Below, in pieces: positions 35,518 through 44,897 of a DNA stretch of 64,000 bases; within the stretch, counting starts at the first letter, position 1, and every line of letters starts with the position of its first letter. The notes beneath the pieces are model-generated. The model worked only from the letters and a program-made list of their open reading frames with translations, did no database searches and had not been told where the DNA came from. The stretch is from Pirellula sp. Lineage in GTDB: Bacteria; Planctomycetota; Planctomycetia; Pirellulales; PNKZ01. Both the position numbers and the translations under genes were made by a program. The stretch lies in contig PNKZ01000008.1 of NCBI GenBank assembly GCA_013822735.1, positions 62,001 to 126,000 on the forward strand. Direction: 5' to 3'.

Positions 35518-35604
35518 CCGGCGCTTGCGTTGGCCGCCCAACATCGATTCCGCTACACTTGGCGACGCACAGTTCCCGCCGCCAACGCCTGAGAAATCGG
35601 CTCT

Positions 35605-37005
35605 ATGAGCGCACCTAGCGACCCCACCTATCGCACGTCGCCCGAACTCCGTAGCGACATGCCGCCCGGCATCCCCTACATCGTCGGCAACGAAGCCGCC
35701 GAGCGGTTCAGCTTCTATGGCATGAAAGCCATTCTCGTCGTCTTCATGACGGAATACCTGCGGAACTCCCAAGGCGAATTGGCGCCGATGGGCAAGATCG
35801 AAGCGAACAAGTATTTTCACTTGTTCGAATCATCCGCCTATGCGTTTCCCGTACTTGGCGCGCTCCTCGCCGACGCGCTTTGGGGCAAGTACCGTACGAT
35901 CATCGTGCTTTCGATCGTCTATTGCTTCGGGCACTTCGCACTCGCCGTGGATGAAACGCGACTCGGCCTGCTTCTTGGTCTGACGCTTATCGCTATTGGA
36001 ACCGGGGGAATCAAGCCTTGCGTCTCGGCTCACGTCGGTGATCAATTCAGCGAGCAGAACAAGCACCTCATCGAGCGCGTCTTCGGTTGGTTTTACTTTT
36101 CCATCAACTTCGGGTCGTTCTTCTCCACCCTACTCATTCCGGCGATCCTGGGACGGCGCGGAGTATTCGAACAAATCTCTCCCGAGCATGCCCCCGCCTA
36201 TGCGTTCGGCGTTCCCGGCGTGCTGATGTTTATCGCTACCATCGTATTCTGGCGCGGACGCAACAAGTATGCCCACATTCCGCCCGGCGGTGCGAAATTC
36301 ATTGACGAGACTTTCGGCCCCGATGGGCTTAAAACGGTGCTACGGCTGGCGCCGCTCTACTTCTTTGTGCTGTTCTTCTGGGCGCTTTACGACCAGACCG
36401 GCTCCGCGTGGGTGCAGCAAGCGAAGGAATTGAATTGCAATATCCTCGGCATGGACTTACTCCCCGCGCAGATCCAAGCGGTCAACCCGCTTTTGATCAT
36501 GATCTATATTCCGCTGTTTAGCTTCGTCATCTACCCGGCGATGGGGAAGTATTTCACGCTGACGCCGCTTCGAAAAATTGGCATCGGCATGGCACTCACA
36601 GCGGCCGCCTTCGGCATCTCTTGGTTCATTGAAGGGCTGATCGCCGCCACGCCTGAGGGAAGTCCGGCGCCGTCCGCGTGGTGGCAGGTCTTGGCCTACG
36701 TCGTCATCACGGCCGGTGAAGTCATGGTGTCGATTACCAGTTTGGAATACTCGTACACGCAAGCGCCCAATCGCATGAAGTCGCTCGTAATGTCGTGCTA
36801 CTTGCTTACCGTATCGCTCGGCAACGTACTCACCGCCGGCTTTAATTCCTTGATCGAAAACGAGGACGGCAGCAGCCGCATTGAAGGGACGACGTATTAC
36901 GCCTTCTTTACCATGCTGATGGTCAGCGTGACTCTCGCCTATGCCTTTGCATCGCGGTCTTTCCGCGAGCAGACGTACATTCAGGGATCGGAAGCTACTC
37001 ACTAA
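35605..37005 (+). CDS. POT-family proton-dependent oligopeptide transporter
   Basis: 466 residues with about 12 TM helices. The N-terminal hallmark is present: IVGNEAAERFSFYGMKAILV (the ExxERFxYYG motif, with Phe for one Tyr). Further family segments: ALIAIGTGGIKPCVSAHVGD read as IAIGTGGIKPCVSAHVGDQF, and FYFSINFGSFFSTLLIP. The C-terminal half has the usual TM pattern ending near residue 455. POT proteins import di- and tripeptides with protons. It lies convergent with the D-aminoacylase gene, 15 bp apart, which could process peptide-derived D-amino acids. Confidence 0.9.
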   Translation: MSAPSDPTYRTSPELRSDMPPGIPYIVGNEAAERFSFYGMKAILVVFMTEYLRNSQGELAPMGKIEANKYFHLFESSAYAFPVLGALLADALWGKYRTIIVLSIVYCFGHFALAVDETRLGLLLGLTLIAIGTGGIKPCVSAHVGDQFSEQNKHLIERVFGWFYFSINFGSFFSTLLIPAILGRRGVFEQISPEHAPAYAFGVPGVLMFIATIVFWRGRNKYAHIPPGGAKFIDETFGPDGLKTVLRLAPLYFFVLFFWALYDQTGSAWVQQAKELNCNILGMDLLPAQIQAVNPLLIMIYIPLFSFVIYPAMGKYFTLTPLRKIGIGMALTAAAFGISWFIEGLIAATPEGSPAPSAWWQVLAYVVITAGEVMVSITSLEYSYTQAPNRMKSLVMSCYLLTVSLGNVLTAGFNSLIENEDGSSRIEGTTYYAFFTMLMVSVTLAYAFASRSFREQTYIQGSEATH

Positions 37006-37020
37006 ACCTGGCGTCGCTCG

Positions 37021-38610
37021 CTACTTTGCCGCGGCACTTTTGCGCCGCAGCGCTTTGCCGGCCAAGGCGCCGGTGGGGGTCCCGTCGAAGACGGCGGGAA
37101 CGCCGTTGACGAACACGAAGCGCACCCCTTGCGAGTATTCGTACGGCTTGTCATACGTCGCCCGGTCTGTAATCGTCTTCGGATCGAAAACCACGACATC
37201 GGCCGCGAGCTCCGGCTTTAAGTAGCCGCGATCCTGAAGCCCAAGAATATCCGCGGGGAGGCCTGAGGCGCTGCGCACCGCTTGCTCGAGCGATACCACC
37301 CCTTCCTTCACGGCATACAAGCCGAGCTTGCGCGTGAACGTTCCGAAGCTCCGTGGATGCGGCTGGTCGCCGTCCGGGATTTTTGCGCTGCCGTCGGACG
37401 CCGTGGCAACCCACGGCAGCATCATGGCAATGCGGACGTCGTCTTCGTTCATGCCGAAGTTCACGACGCGCGCTCCGCCATTCTGTTCCATCTCCAGCAC
37501 GATATCGGCCGGCTCGCGTTTCTCCATGGATGCAATCTCTTCAACGCTCTTACCGACCCAATCCCGGCGAGTCTCGTAGCCCGCGATCTGCACACGCACC
37601 TTGCCGGTCAGTTCCTTTTCGACGCTCTGGCGAATCTTAGCGCGTTGCTCGGGATCGCGCAAGCGCTCGCCCAGGGCTTTGCGACCGCCGGCTCGACACC
37701 ACGCCGGTAACAGCGTCGCCTCTAAACTGGTCGACGACGCCGTGTAAGGGTATTGATCGGCAGTCACGCGCCTGCCTGCCGCTCGCTCTTTCTCAATGAG
37801 CTCCGCGGCAATATGCAAACTTCCCCAAGCGTTGCGCCCGCTCGCCTTAAAATGCGACACATGCACCGGCAAGCCGCCGTCGCGGCCGATGCGGAGCGCC
37901 TCTTCGACGGCCGTGAGCAGTTCGACTCCTTCGTTGCGAATGTGGCTCGCATAAATTCCGCCGTGCCGGCCGACGACTTTTGCGACGGCGACGATCTCTT
38001 CCGTCTTCGAATAGGTGCCCGGCACGTAAATCAATCCGGTCGACATCCCCCACGCGCCGTCAAGCATCGATTGCTCGGCGAGCCGTTCCATTTCGGCCAA
38101 TTCCGACGACGTTGGCTCACGAGCTTCCTTCCCCATCGCCTTGTCGCGCAAGTCACCGTGCGGCAGCAAGTGCAACACGTTGGTTCCCGCCCCGGCGGAG
38201 TCGATCTTAGCAAGGTACTCGGCGACGTCGACCGGCCCGAAGCCGCAGTTGCCGGTGACGATCGAGCTGCAGCCTTGCGTGAGGTAATTGACGTTCGCAC
38301 GCGTCGCCGGCGACACGATGGGACTGTCGCTGTGATTGTGCAGATCGATAAAGCCTGGCGCGACGGCCAAGCCCCGGCAATCGATCGTCTGATCGACGCG
38401 CCCGACCTGGAACTTACCGACGGCGGCGATCTTGCCGTTGCGCAGGGCGACGTCGCCCGTAAACGGCGCCGCGCCGGATCCGTCGTAGATGGTCGCTCCT
38501 TGCAGGAGGACGTCGACCCGCAACGGCTCAGTCGGTTCCGCAGCCGGGGCAGGGGAGCAAGCGAGCGCGAAGCAAAGCGGCCCGCACAGCAGCGCACGGA
38601 AAGCAGGCAT
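37021..38610 (-). CDS. Exported N-acyl-D-amino-acid deacylase (D-aminoacylase)
   Basis: 529 residues from the ATG at 38610; the longer frame upstream lacks coding character. Signal peptide at 1-23 (ALLCGPLCFALACSPAPAAE). Amidohydrolase-superfamily fold: IDLHNHSDSPI (HxH metal site), SSIVTGNCGFGPVD, GIYASHIRNEG, LPVHVSHFKASG and ADQYPYTASSTSLE are the D-aminoacylase signature segments. It hydrolyses N-acyl-D-amino acids, probably in the periplasm. Located between the POT peptide transporter (convergent) and the type VII-like ATPase gene (41 bp upstream, same strand). Confidence 0.92.
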   Translation of the reverse strand: MPAFRALLCGPLCFALACSPAPAAEPTEPLRVDVLLQGATIYDGSGAAPFTGDVALRNGKIAAVGKFQVGRVDQTIDCRGLAVAPGFIDLHNHSDSPIVSPATRANVNYLTQGCSSIVTGNCGFGPVDVAEYLAKIDSAGAGTNVLHLLPHGDLRDKAMGKEAREPTSSELAEMERLAEQSMLDGAWGMSTGLIYVPGTYSKTEEIVAVAKVVGRHGGIYASHIRNEGVELLTAVEEALRIGRDGGLPVHVSHFKASGRNAWGSLHIAAELIEKERAAGRRVTADQYPYTASSTSLEATLLPAWCRAGGRKALGERLRDPEQRAKIRQSVEKELTGKVRVQIAGYETRRDWVGKSVEEIASMEKREPADIVLEMEQNGGARVVNFGMNEDDVRIAMMLPWVATASDGSAKIPDGDQPHPRSFGTFTRKLGLYAVKEGVVSLEQAVRSASGLPADILGLQDRGYLKPELAADVVVFDPKTITDRATYDKPYEYSQGVRFVFVNGVPAVFDGTPTGALAGKALRRKSAAAK

Positions 38611-38651
38611 ATGTTCCCCGTTCAGTCGATGGAGAGAGAAGCGGCGGCAAA

Positions 38652-41600
38652 CTACTTCGCAACGGCCGGCGCGCTTTCGCGCTTCGCCGCCAACATGGCG
38701 CCAATCTTCTTCAACCACGCTTCGTCGGGCAAGCTGTAGGGTCGGAATTTTTCCAACCGTCCTTGTTCTTCGCTATAGAGCAAGGCCCGATTCGGTCCGA
38801 GCCGACTCGCCAACGGAGAGTCGATCAAGTTGCTCGAGTCGTTCTGGCTCATCTGGAAGAGAATGCGCACCTCGAACTCGCGCATCGCCGAACGTTCGAA
38901 CGTGCGCTGGAAGTTATTCAGCGAGTCACTCCAAATGATCACATGAATGCCGAGTGCCGGCCCCTCGCGGACAATGGTCAGCAGTTGCTTGCTCGGGTTG
39001 GCCTTCTCTTCCGTCCGGCTGAAGCTGAAATCATCTTCCGCCTTACGGAGGTCGCGGAAGCGTTGGAGATCGTGGACGACGAGATAAATCTCCGCGGTGC
39101 CGGCGGCGCCTTCGGTTTGACGACGTGCAAGTTCTTCGGCAATTTCCCCGACGAAACGTCCCGCTTCGCGTACGCCGCCGGCCTGGAACGGATGCGGAAA
39201 CGCCGCGGCCGCCCGTTGCCAAAAGCCGGCATGCATTGCGTCGGGGGGCGAGCCGTCGAGAACGTAGAATTTGCCGCCGCGCGCGGGATCGGCGGCGTGT
39301 TGCGCCGCCAGACTTACGAGCGCCACCGCTTCCATCGCGAGCGCAGATTCCGGCTGCTGCCCGAGGATCACCGTGTTGCTTCCACCTTGGCGGCGGAACG
39401 CCGTCGCCGTCGGGTCTTTGATGGCAATTGCCTCGCCGAGCCAGGCTTGCGGAGCGAGTACCACATCGGGCCATGAGGGAGCGGTCAGCACTTCCGTGAG
39501 CAAGTGATTCTTGTCGATATTCGCCGGCACGTTTCCTTCGAACACAATTTGCGGCGTCGCCGGGAGCACCTTGCGCTCGATCGCCATCGCACGAATCTTC
39601 TTGAGATAGTCTTCCCGCTTATCGTCAGTGAGCCAGACGACTTGAAACAGGTGATTCCCTTCCACGCGGCCGTTGGCATCGTTGTAAATGGCTTCGCCGG
39701 GGCGCGTGAGCAGCCGTGCCGCGGGATTGTCTTCACTGAGAATCAAATGCGAATCGGCCTCGCTACATTGCAACGCCACGCGAATGGCCATCTGCCCGAG
39801 CGTAGTGCGCGCCAAACTATAGGCGCCGCCAAGCGTTTGCGAACCGAGATGCACGTGAATGCCGAAGGCACGACCTTGGCGAACCAAGCGATCGAGCAAG
39901 AGAGACGTCTGCTGCGCGATCTTATCGTCTTCGACGAAGAACTCTTGGAATTCGTCGACCACCAGCAGGATGCGCGGCATCGGCAAGCCGGTGGCTTCAC
40001 GAAACGAATTGACGTCTTGCACGTTCAAGTCGCGGAACCGATCGCCGCGGGTCTTGAGTTCGACGTCGAGCCTCTCCAAGACGCTCAGACCGAATTCGCG
40101 CTCGCTCTCGATCGCGACAACCCGCGCGTGCGGCAATTCGTGCGTCGCATAGGTCTTGAATTCGACGCCTTTCTTGAAGTCGATGAGATATAGCTCGACT
40201 TCTTCCGGACTGTAATACAGCGCCAGATTGGTAATGAGCGCGTGCATCAACGTCGACTTGCCGGAGCCGGTCTTACCGGCGATCAGCACGTGCTGCGAGG
40301 TACCGTGGCCGAGCGTGAGATGCTGTCGCTTCGTGGCCCCCGCGCGTCCCAGCGGCACGTCAATCCCCGGGCCGCTCTGCTTGCTCCACCACTGGCCGTC
40401 GCGCGGGGCGATGAATTCAAACGGAACCTCGACGCGGCTCCCTTCCTTGGCGCGCTCGCCGACCTTCTGCAACAGCTGCGTGAATCGTTCTTGCGACGGC
40501 GGGGCATCGAGCATCAGCGGGCAATGTTCCCATTCCCCTTCTTTGCAGACGAATTGCTGATCTTTCCAAACCAGCTTGACGGCATTCTGCTCCAAATCGG
40601 AAAGGCTGAAGCCGTGCGGCAAGCGTTGTTTCATGTCGACGCTGATCAGCGAATACACGCCGCACCGCGCGCCGCTGGAGACAATCGACATCAGGTGCCG
40701 TGCGGCACTATCGGTGAAGTTAAACGGGAAATTGGCGACGACTAAGATGCGATACGGCTCGGCGACCTCGCCCGCGTGGCGATTGTAATCCTCGATCGTG
40801 TCGAACTCGTTACGTAGATACTTCTGAATCACGTTGGCCATGTGCGACGTGATGTCGGCCAAGCGCTGCTCGATAAATTGCGGCTCCGTCCAAATACGGC
40901 TGCCGACGAGCTTCTCATCGAAATCGGCCAAGTGCATGAAGCCGGCGAAGTTCTGGCCGAGCCCGACCGGATCGATGATCGTAAAGCGCACCTTGCCGGC
41001 CGGCAGCGATGTGAGAAACCGCATCATCACGGCCTGCAATGTTTGCACCGCCTCGGCGCGCCCCGCGCCGCTCGTTTTGATAAGCATCGAGCAACGCTCG
41101 GGAAACGAGAGCATAGCCGGCAATTCGAAATGGGCCGGATTGCGGTTGCCGAGCCGATCGTTCGGCACGGCGCCGTCGGGCAGGTGCTCCAGCGCGAGAT
41201 CGAAGCGGCCGAACTGCAGCACCGGCACCACGCTTTCGCCCGGCTGCCAATCGTCCCAACTCTCGTCCATCCAGCCGGGGAACAGCCGATCACACACGCC
41301 GAGAATCTCACCGGACTCTTTCCGCAGATGCTCAATACCGGTGTGCCACTCCGTGGAAATATGCCGCCACTCTTCATCCAATTGATCATGGGCATCGACT
41401 TTGGCCTGCTCGAGCTTCTCGTCGGCAGCGGCCAGATCGCGCTCAAGTTCGGCATCCAAGTCCTTTGCGCGCTGCGGGAAGCTCACCTGCGCGAGGCGGA
41501 CCTGCTCGGCATTGCGCTCACGCAACTGCTGGAGCTTCGGCGAATACTTCGCTTCCAACTCGCCGCGCGTGCGGTCGCGCACGGCGACCGCCGCTTGTTC

Positions 41601-42590
41601 GCGCGAGGTGTAAAGAGACTCGGCTCGGGCCAAATCGTCGCGATGGCGTTTTTTAATTTCGGCCTGCATCCGCCGGCTGCGCATGAGCTCTTGCAAGAGC
41701 CAACGCTTTCGTAGCTCCTCAATCTGCGCGAGCACACCGATAAATTCTTCCTTCAGCGCCTCCACCTGCCGGCCTGCGAATTTCCAGAGCCACACACAAA
41801 GACCGACGCCGAGCAGTATGCCGACCACCGCGCCGACGCCGACCGCAATGACGTTCCACCCGGTGGCAAACCCAATCGGCAATACCAGCAGCGCCGAGGC
41901 GAGTGCGACGATCCAAAACGGCGTGATCCCGCGAAAGAGCGACGGGACGAACCGCGTTCGCAAGGTGACGACGAGATTCTCGGCTTGTTGCGCAAGATCG
42001 GTCCATTGCTTGGCGGGGTCTTCCAACAACGGGCCCGGAGTCGGCTCTGCGTCGTCCGTCGGCGTCGCTTCGTCTTCCACGGCCGGTCGCGTCGCCGGTC
42101 GGCGGAGATCGACCAACCACTCGTAAAACACGCGCTCGATCTCGGCCACGCGCTCTTGCCGTTGCTTGACCTGCTTCTGGCGCTCCTTCAATTCGCGCCG
42201 CGGCAGATGCTTCTTGGCATCGAAGACCGTATTGCCTTCCCAGCGAGCCTGATCGTGATCGTGCTTTGCGGCCCGCATTTCCATCGCGAACGCGTCGGCC
42301 GTGTCACGCAGCGCCGTTTGATACTCCCGTTCGCATTGGTCGTACTCGGCGCGGAGGCGGCCGCTCAGCGTCACTCGGATCTCGTCGATTTCGCGATCCA
42401 GCGCCGCGCGGCTTTCGCTGAAGCGCGCTTGGGCTCGGTCGCGCTCTTCTTGATGGGCGACACGATCTTCCGAAAGCCGCTTTTGGTAGCGTGCTTCCGC
42501 CTCGGCGCCCGCCGCCTTGCGACGACGGACCAGTTGCTGCAGGTCCTGCAACACTTGGTTCTGTCGGTCGATGAGTCGTGGTTCGGTCAT
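38652..42590 (-). CDS. FtsK/SpoIIIE-type secretion ATPase, EccC-like
   Basis: 1312 residues from the ATG at 42590, which has GAGG before it; the frame is open to 42734. Order: coiled coil (about 1-185), two TM helices (about 235-285: IVALASALLVLPIGFATGWN, then VGAVVGILLGVGLCVWLW), a second coiled coil (about 290-450), then three ATPase-like domains. Domain 1 (about 490-690) has a degenerate Walker A, IKTSGAGRAEAV. Domain 2 (about 735-985) has Walker A AGKTGSGKSTLM (near 775) and Walker B ILLVVDEFQEF (near 873). Domain 3 (about 1065-1290) has ILGQQPESALAM and LVVHDLQRF, again degenerate. EccC of ESX secretion also has three. Neighbouring WXG100-like genes support a secretion role. Confidence 0.85.
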   Translation of the reverse strand: MTEPRLIDRQNQVLQDLQQLVRRRKAAGAEAEARYQKRLSEDRVAHQEERDRAQARFSESRAALDREIDEIRVTLSGRLRAEYDQCEREYQTALRDTADAFAMEMRAAKHDHDQARWEGNTVFDAKKHLPRRELKERQKQVKQRQERVAEIERVFYEWLVDLRRPATRPAVEDEATPTDDAEPTPGPLLEDPAKQWTDLAQQAENLVVTLRTRFVPSLFRGITPFWIVALASALLVLPIGFATGWNVIAVGVGAVVGILLGVGLCVWLWKFAGRQVEALKEEFIGVLAQIEELRKRWLLQELMRSRRMQAEIKKRHRDDLARAESLYTSREQAAVAVRDRTRGELEAKYSPKLQQLRERNAEQVRLAQVSFPQRAKDLDAELERDLAAADEKLEQAKVDAHDQLDEEWRHISTEWHTGIEHLRKESGEILGVCDRLFPGWMDESWDDWQPGESVVPVLQFGRFDLALEHLPDGAVPNDRLGNRNPAHFELPAMLSFPERCSMLIKTSGAGRAEAVQTLQAVMMRFLTSLPAGKVRFTIIDPVGLGQNFAGFMHLADFDEKLVGSRIWTEPQFIEQRLADITSHMANVIQKYLRNEFDTIEDYNRHAGEVAEPYRILVVANFPFNFTDSAARHLMSIVSSGARCGVYSLISVDMKQRLPHGFSLSDLEQNAVKLVWKDQQFVCKEGEWEHCPLMLDAPPSQERFTQLLQKVGERAKEGSRVEVPFEFIAPRDGQWWSKQSGPGIDVPLGRAGATKRQHLTLGHGTSQHVLIAGKTGSGKSTLMHALITNLALYYSPEEVELYLIDFKKGVEFKTYATHELPHARVVAIESEREFGLSVLERLDVELKTRGDRFRDLNVQDVNSFREATGLPMPRILLVVDEFQEFFVEDDKIAQQTSLLLDRLVRQGRAFGIHVHLGSQTLGGAYSLARTTLGQMAIRVALQCSEADSHLILSEDNPAARLLTRPGEAIYNDANGRVEGNHLFQVVWLTDDKREDYLKKIRAMAIERKVLPATPQIVFEGNVPANIDKNHLLTEVLTAPSWPDVVLAPQAWLGEAIAIKDPTATAFRRQGGSNTVILGQQPESALAMEAVALVSLAAQHAADPARGGKFYVLDGSPPDAMHAGFWQRAAAAFPHPFQAGGVREAGRFVGEIAEELARRQTEGAAGTAEIYLVVHDLQRFRDLRKAEDDFSFSRTEEKANPSKQLLTIVREGPALGIHVIIWSDSLNNFQRTFERSAMREFEVRILFQMSQNDSSNLIDSPLASRLGPNRALLYSEEQGRLEKFRPYSLPDEAWLKKIGAMLAAKRESAPAVAK

Positions 42591-42782
42591 TCCGGCCTCG
42601 GAAGGTTTCGTGATGCGGCGGGCGTCGGCGGCAGCGAGCGTGCCGTAGATGAAACGTCGCTCATGCAGCCAAAGTTTCGCGAACTGCGGAAATACCTCGA
42701 TCTGCGTGCTGCCGAAGGTCTGCTCGGCATCCATCGGCTTATAACATTACTATCTCGCGACGGCGTCAGCCCCGTGCGGGCA

Positions 42783-43016
42783 TTATTCGCTTTCGGGTGA
42801 GCACGCGTCGTAGGCCTTCATGAGCACCAGAGCCAAGCGATCCATGGCCTTGAGCGCCGTTTGCGTGGGCCCCTCGAGCGGTTCGATATGTGTTTCGAAG
42901 AACCGATTCGAAACGTCGTCGTTCCAGATCTGCCCCGCCTCTTCCCAGCGTTGGTGAAGATCTTGGAACGCGTGTTTCAAACCACCGACGATCGGTGAGA
43001 GGTCTCCTTGTTTCAT
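42783..43016 (-). CDS. 77-residue helical protein, type VII cluster
   Basis: 77 residues; the ATG overlaps the stop of the upstream gene (ATGA). Predicted helix-turn-helix hairpin: VGGLKHAFQDLHQRWEEAGQ, IWNDDVSNRFFETHIEPLEG, LKAMDRLALVLMKAYDA. The W...WND..S..F pattern at the centre resembles the turn region of WXG100 proteins, so it may be a second small substrate or a partner. The ATPase gene follows after a 192-bp gap with no obvious gene or hairpin. Confidence 0.7.
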   Translation of the reverse strand: MKQGDLSPIVGGLKHAFQDLHQRWEEAGQIWNDDVSNRFFETHIEPLEGPTQTALKAMDRLALVLMKAYDACSPESE

Positions 43017-43645
43017 TCCGTTCCTTCCGTGTCTTGCGGTGCGGGTTTCGCAAACTCCTCGAATACTGCGGGAGGCGCGACTACTGCAGGCTTCGCGGCG
43101 GGCGTCGACGACGCAGCACCGGACGCCATCCCGCTCGACACGCCTGACGATGGTCCGCCGGGAGTCGCAATGGCGAGATACGACTCCAGCGTTTCGACCA
43201 TCCGGTCCAGCGCGCCAAGCGCCCTCGGTACTCCGGAATCCAACACATTGGCCAGTTGTTGCGACGGGCCGCGGTACTCGCTCACCTCCTGCTCCACGGT
43301 GAGATACCACTGCTTGACATCTTTCAATTTTGCTTCCGCGTGCTCCAGTTTCGCTTGCGCGCGACGTACCATCAAAATCTCTTCGGAATCCGCGGCGACG
43401 TTCCCGAAAGTCGCGGTGATTCGTTTGCGGTGCAGAGCGGTCTTCGCCTCGTTGAGTTTTTCTTCGCGGCGACGAATCTCTCCCTTCCAAAACCCGACTT
43501 GGTCTTTCTCCAGCCAATCGAGCATTCGGCGGATTTCGAGATCGACGGCGATGATTGCATTGCGGCCGGAGTCGCCGAACTTGGCGTACGCCGAGCGAAC
43601 GTCTTGAAAAACGTCGAGCGACCCGACGCGTGCTTGGGAATCCAT
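43013..43645 (-). CDS. Coiled-coil protein of the type VII cluster
   Basis: 210 residues starting 9 bp after the WXG100-like gene. Residues 1-140 are helical (VRSAYAKFGDSGRNAIIAVD, VGFWKGEIRRREEKLNEAKT, VRRAQAKLEHAEAKLKDVKQ, WYLTVEQEVSEYRGPSQQLA), and residues ~165-210 are a Pro/Ala/Ser-rich tail. It has no TM helix. The fold resembles long helical hairpin substrates or chaperones such as LXG or PE/PPE-like helical proteins in layout only. Tightly packed between two small helical proteins, so it is part of one operon. Confidence 0.75.
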   Translation of the reverse strand: MDSQARVGSLDVFQDVRSAYAKFGDSGRNAIIAVDLEIRRMLDWLEKDQVGFWKGEIRRREEKLNEAKTALHRKRITATFGNVAADSEEILMVRRAQAKLEHAEAKLKDVKQWYLTVEQEVSEYRGPSQQLANVLDSGVPRALGALDRMVETLESYLAIATPGGPSSGVSSGMASGAASSTPAAKPAVVAPPAVFEEFAKPAPQDTEGTE

Positions 43646-43654
43646 ACCCGGGCT

Positions 43655-43927
43655 CTAGCGTTGTTGCAGATATTCTTCGACGCGTTCGGCCTTCCGCAGC
43701 AGAAACGGCACATGCTGGCTCGACGCTTCGAGAAAGCGCCCGACCACTTGCATCGTCTGCTCAAACTCTTGCATGAACTTCTCATGCTCTTGATCACGCC
43801 ACGTTTGCCCGAGGCTTCCCATTTGGGCGCGCAGCAAGGTCGATTGCGATTGGAGTTCGCTGCAAAACACCTTGAGATTGTTGGCAAACCGGCGTAGATC
43901 GGCCGGATTGACGATGGCTTGCGACAT
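43655..43927 (-). CDS. WXG100-like protein
   Basis: 90 residues from the ATG at 43927: two helices joined by a turn with GSLGQTWRDQEHEKFMQEFE, where W43 sits in the WxG/WxD position and the following F is at the conserved spacing. The first helix (PADLRRFANNLKVFCSELQS) and last (FLLRKAERVEEYLQQR) complete the helical hairpin. Length and pattern match type VII secretion substrates of the ESAT-6/WXG100 superfamily. It is the first gene of the cluster leading to the ATPase. The usual YxxxD/E export signal is weak at the C-terminus (RVEEYLQQR). Confidence 0.78.
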   Translation of the reverse strand: MSQAIVNPADLRRFANNLKVFCSELQSQSTLLRAQMGSLGQTWRDQEHEKFMQEFEQTMQVVGRFLEASSQHVPFLLRKAERVEEYLQQR

Positions 43928-44163
43928 AGTTTTGCCCTGCGGAATGACGATTGCGACCGGACTTCCCCGGCGGCGAACACGCGAATCGCCGATCCGAACC
44001 GTTTCAAGGTTGTTCGCGAGGCGATCCCTGCTTGTATCGTAGCTTATTGGCGAAAAAATCAAAAAGCTTTTCCACAGCAACACTTACGACGACCGTAAGG
44101 GGCGATGACGGGCAGCACGGACTGGGGATGCGCCGCCCGATAAGGCGCGCCGTGAGCGGCCGC

Positions 44164-44613
44164 TTACGACGCTCCGCCTCCCTTCAGCTGGAAATAGTAA
44201 CGCTGAACAGCAGCGACGCAGGAGCGCCCGGTCGGCGAACATTCGGCGCAACGGGCCTCGGACGACTTCGAGCGCTCGACGATCGCACGAACGCGCCGAA
44301 CGCCCCCTTCCGCGACGTCGCTACGCACGTCGTCCGCCGTGAGTCCGAAGCAACTGCAGAGGGGCGCATCAGAGTCTTTGGGCCAAACCGGCCCCTTCAG
44401 GGCCGAGGCTTCGACAAACCGCTCAAAGTCGTCGAAGTATGCCACGTCGCAACGGGGAAAGTCGCAGAAATAGGCCGTTTTCGCGACGTCGGAGAGACGT
44501 TCGGGAGGGATCATCGCGTTCAGCGTTTGCTCCGGAACCGCAGTCCCGGGAGTGCCGCACTTGGGACAACGCGCCTCGGCGGCGTCCGGCTCACGTACAA
44601 ACGCTTTATTCAT
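44164..44613 (-). CDS. Putative iron-sulfur/zinc metallochaperone, CopZ-like
   Basis: 149 residues from the ATG at 44613. N-terminal part: C16-x2-C19 and C50-x4-C55, a likely mononuclear zinc site. C-terminal part: C86-x-C88 and C122-x2-C125 with C132, matching a BFD-type [2Fe-2S] domain (LCSCFGLTADDVRSDV, SEARCAECSPTGRSC). The N-terminal zinc site plus [2Fe-2S] layout is that of the N-terminal domain of Archaeoglobus CopZ, without the C-terminal copper-binding HMA domain. It probably handles metal or electrons in the cytoplasm. Upstream of the histidine kinase gene and divergent from it. Confidence 0.75.
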   Translation of the reverse strand: MNKAFVREPDAAEARCPKCGTPGTAVPEQTLNAMIPPERLSDVAKTAYFCDFPRCDVAYFDDFERFVEASALKGPVWPKDSDAPLCSCFGLTADDVRSDVAEGGVRRVRAIVERSKSSEARCAECSPTGRSCVAAVQRYYFQLKGGGAS

Positions 44614-44814
44614 GTGGGGACCACCTTCGAGACGCTCGCAACGGCAACTCACAAATCGCTCCGGCGACGGACGCCGATAATCGATGGCGCACTACAATCG
44701 GCGAATAACCTATCGCAATCCGTTTCACGAAGTGAACTGAGTTCAACAGAGTTGTGAATTCATTTTCCTCCAAGCCACTCTACAAGAGGGTGCGGAGGTC
44801 AAACTTTATGGTAC

Positions 44815-44820
44815 TATAAT
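44815..44820 (+). promoter_or_regulatory. Candidate -10 box TATAAT upstream of kinase gene
   Basis: A perfect TATAAT about 78 bp before the GTG start of the kinase gene. No TTGACA-like box sits at the usual distance, so it is only a candidate. Confidence 0.3.
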
Positions 44821-44897
44821 GGGGGATGCGACGATGGCGGTAGAAGAGTCCCCCCGATCGCGAGTGCGTACTAGGCACGCTCTTGTGAAGGCTCCTG

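Noticed and set aside
34642-35820. Minus-strand frame of 392 codons opposite the MscS gene
   Set aside because: Antisense shadow; the MscS signature on the plus strand is unambiguous.
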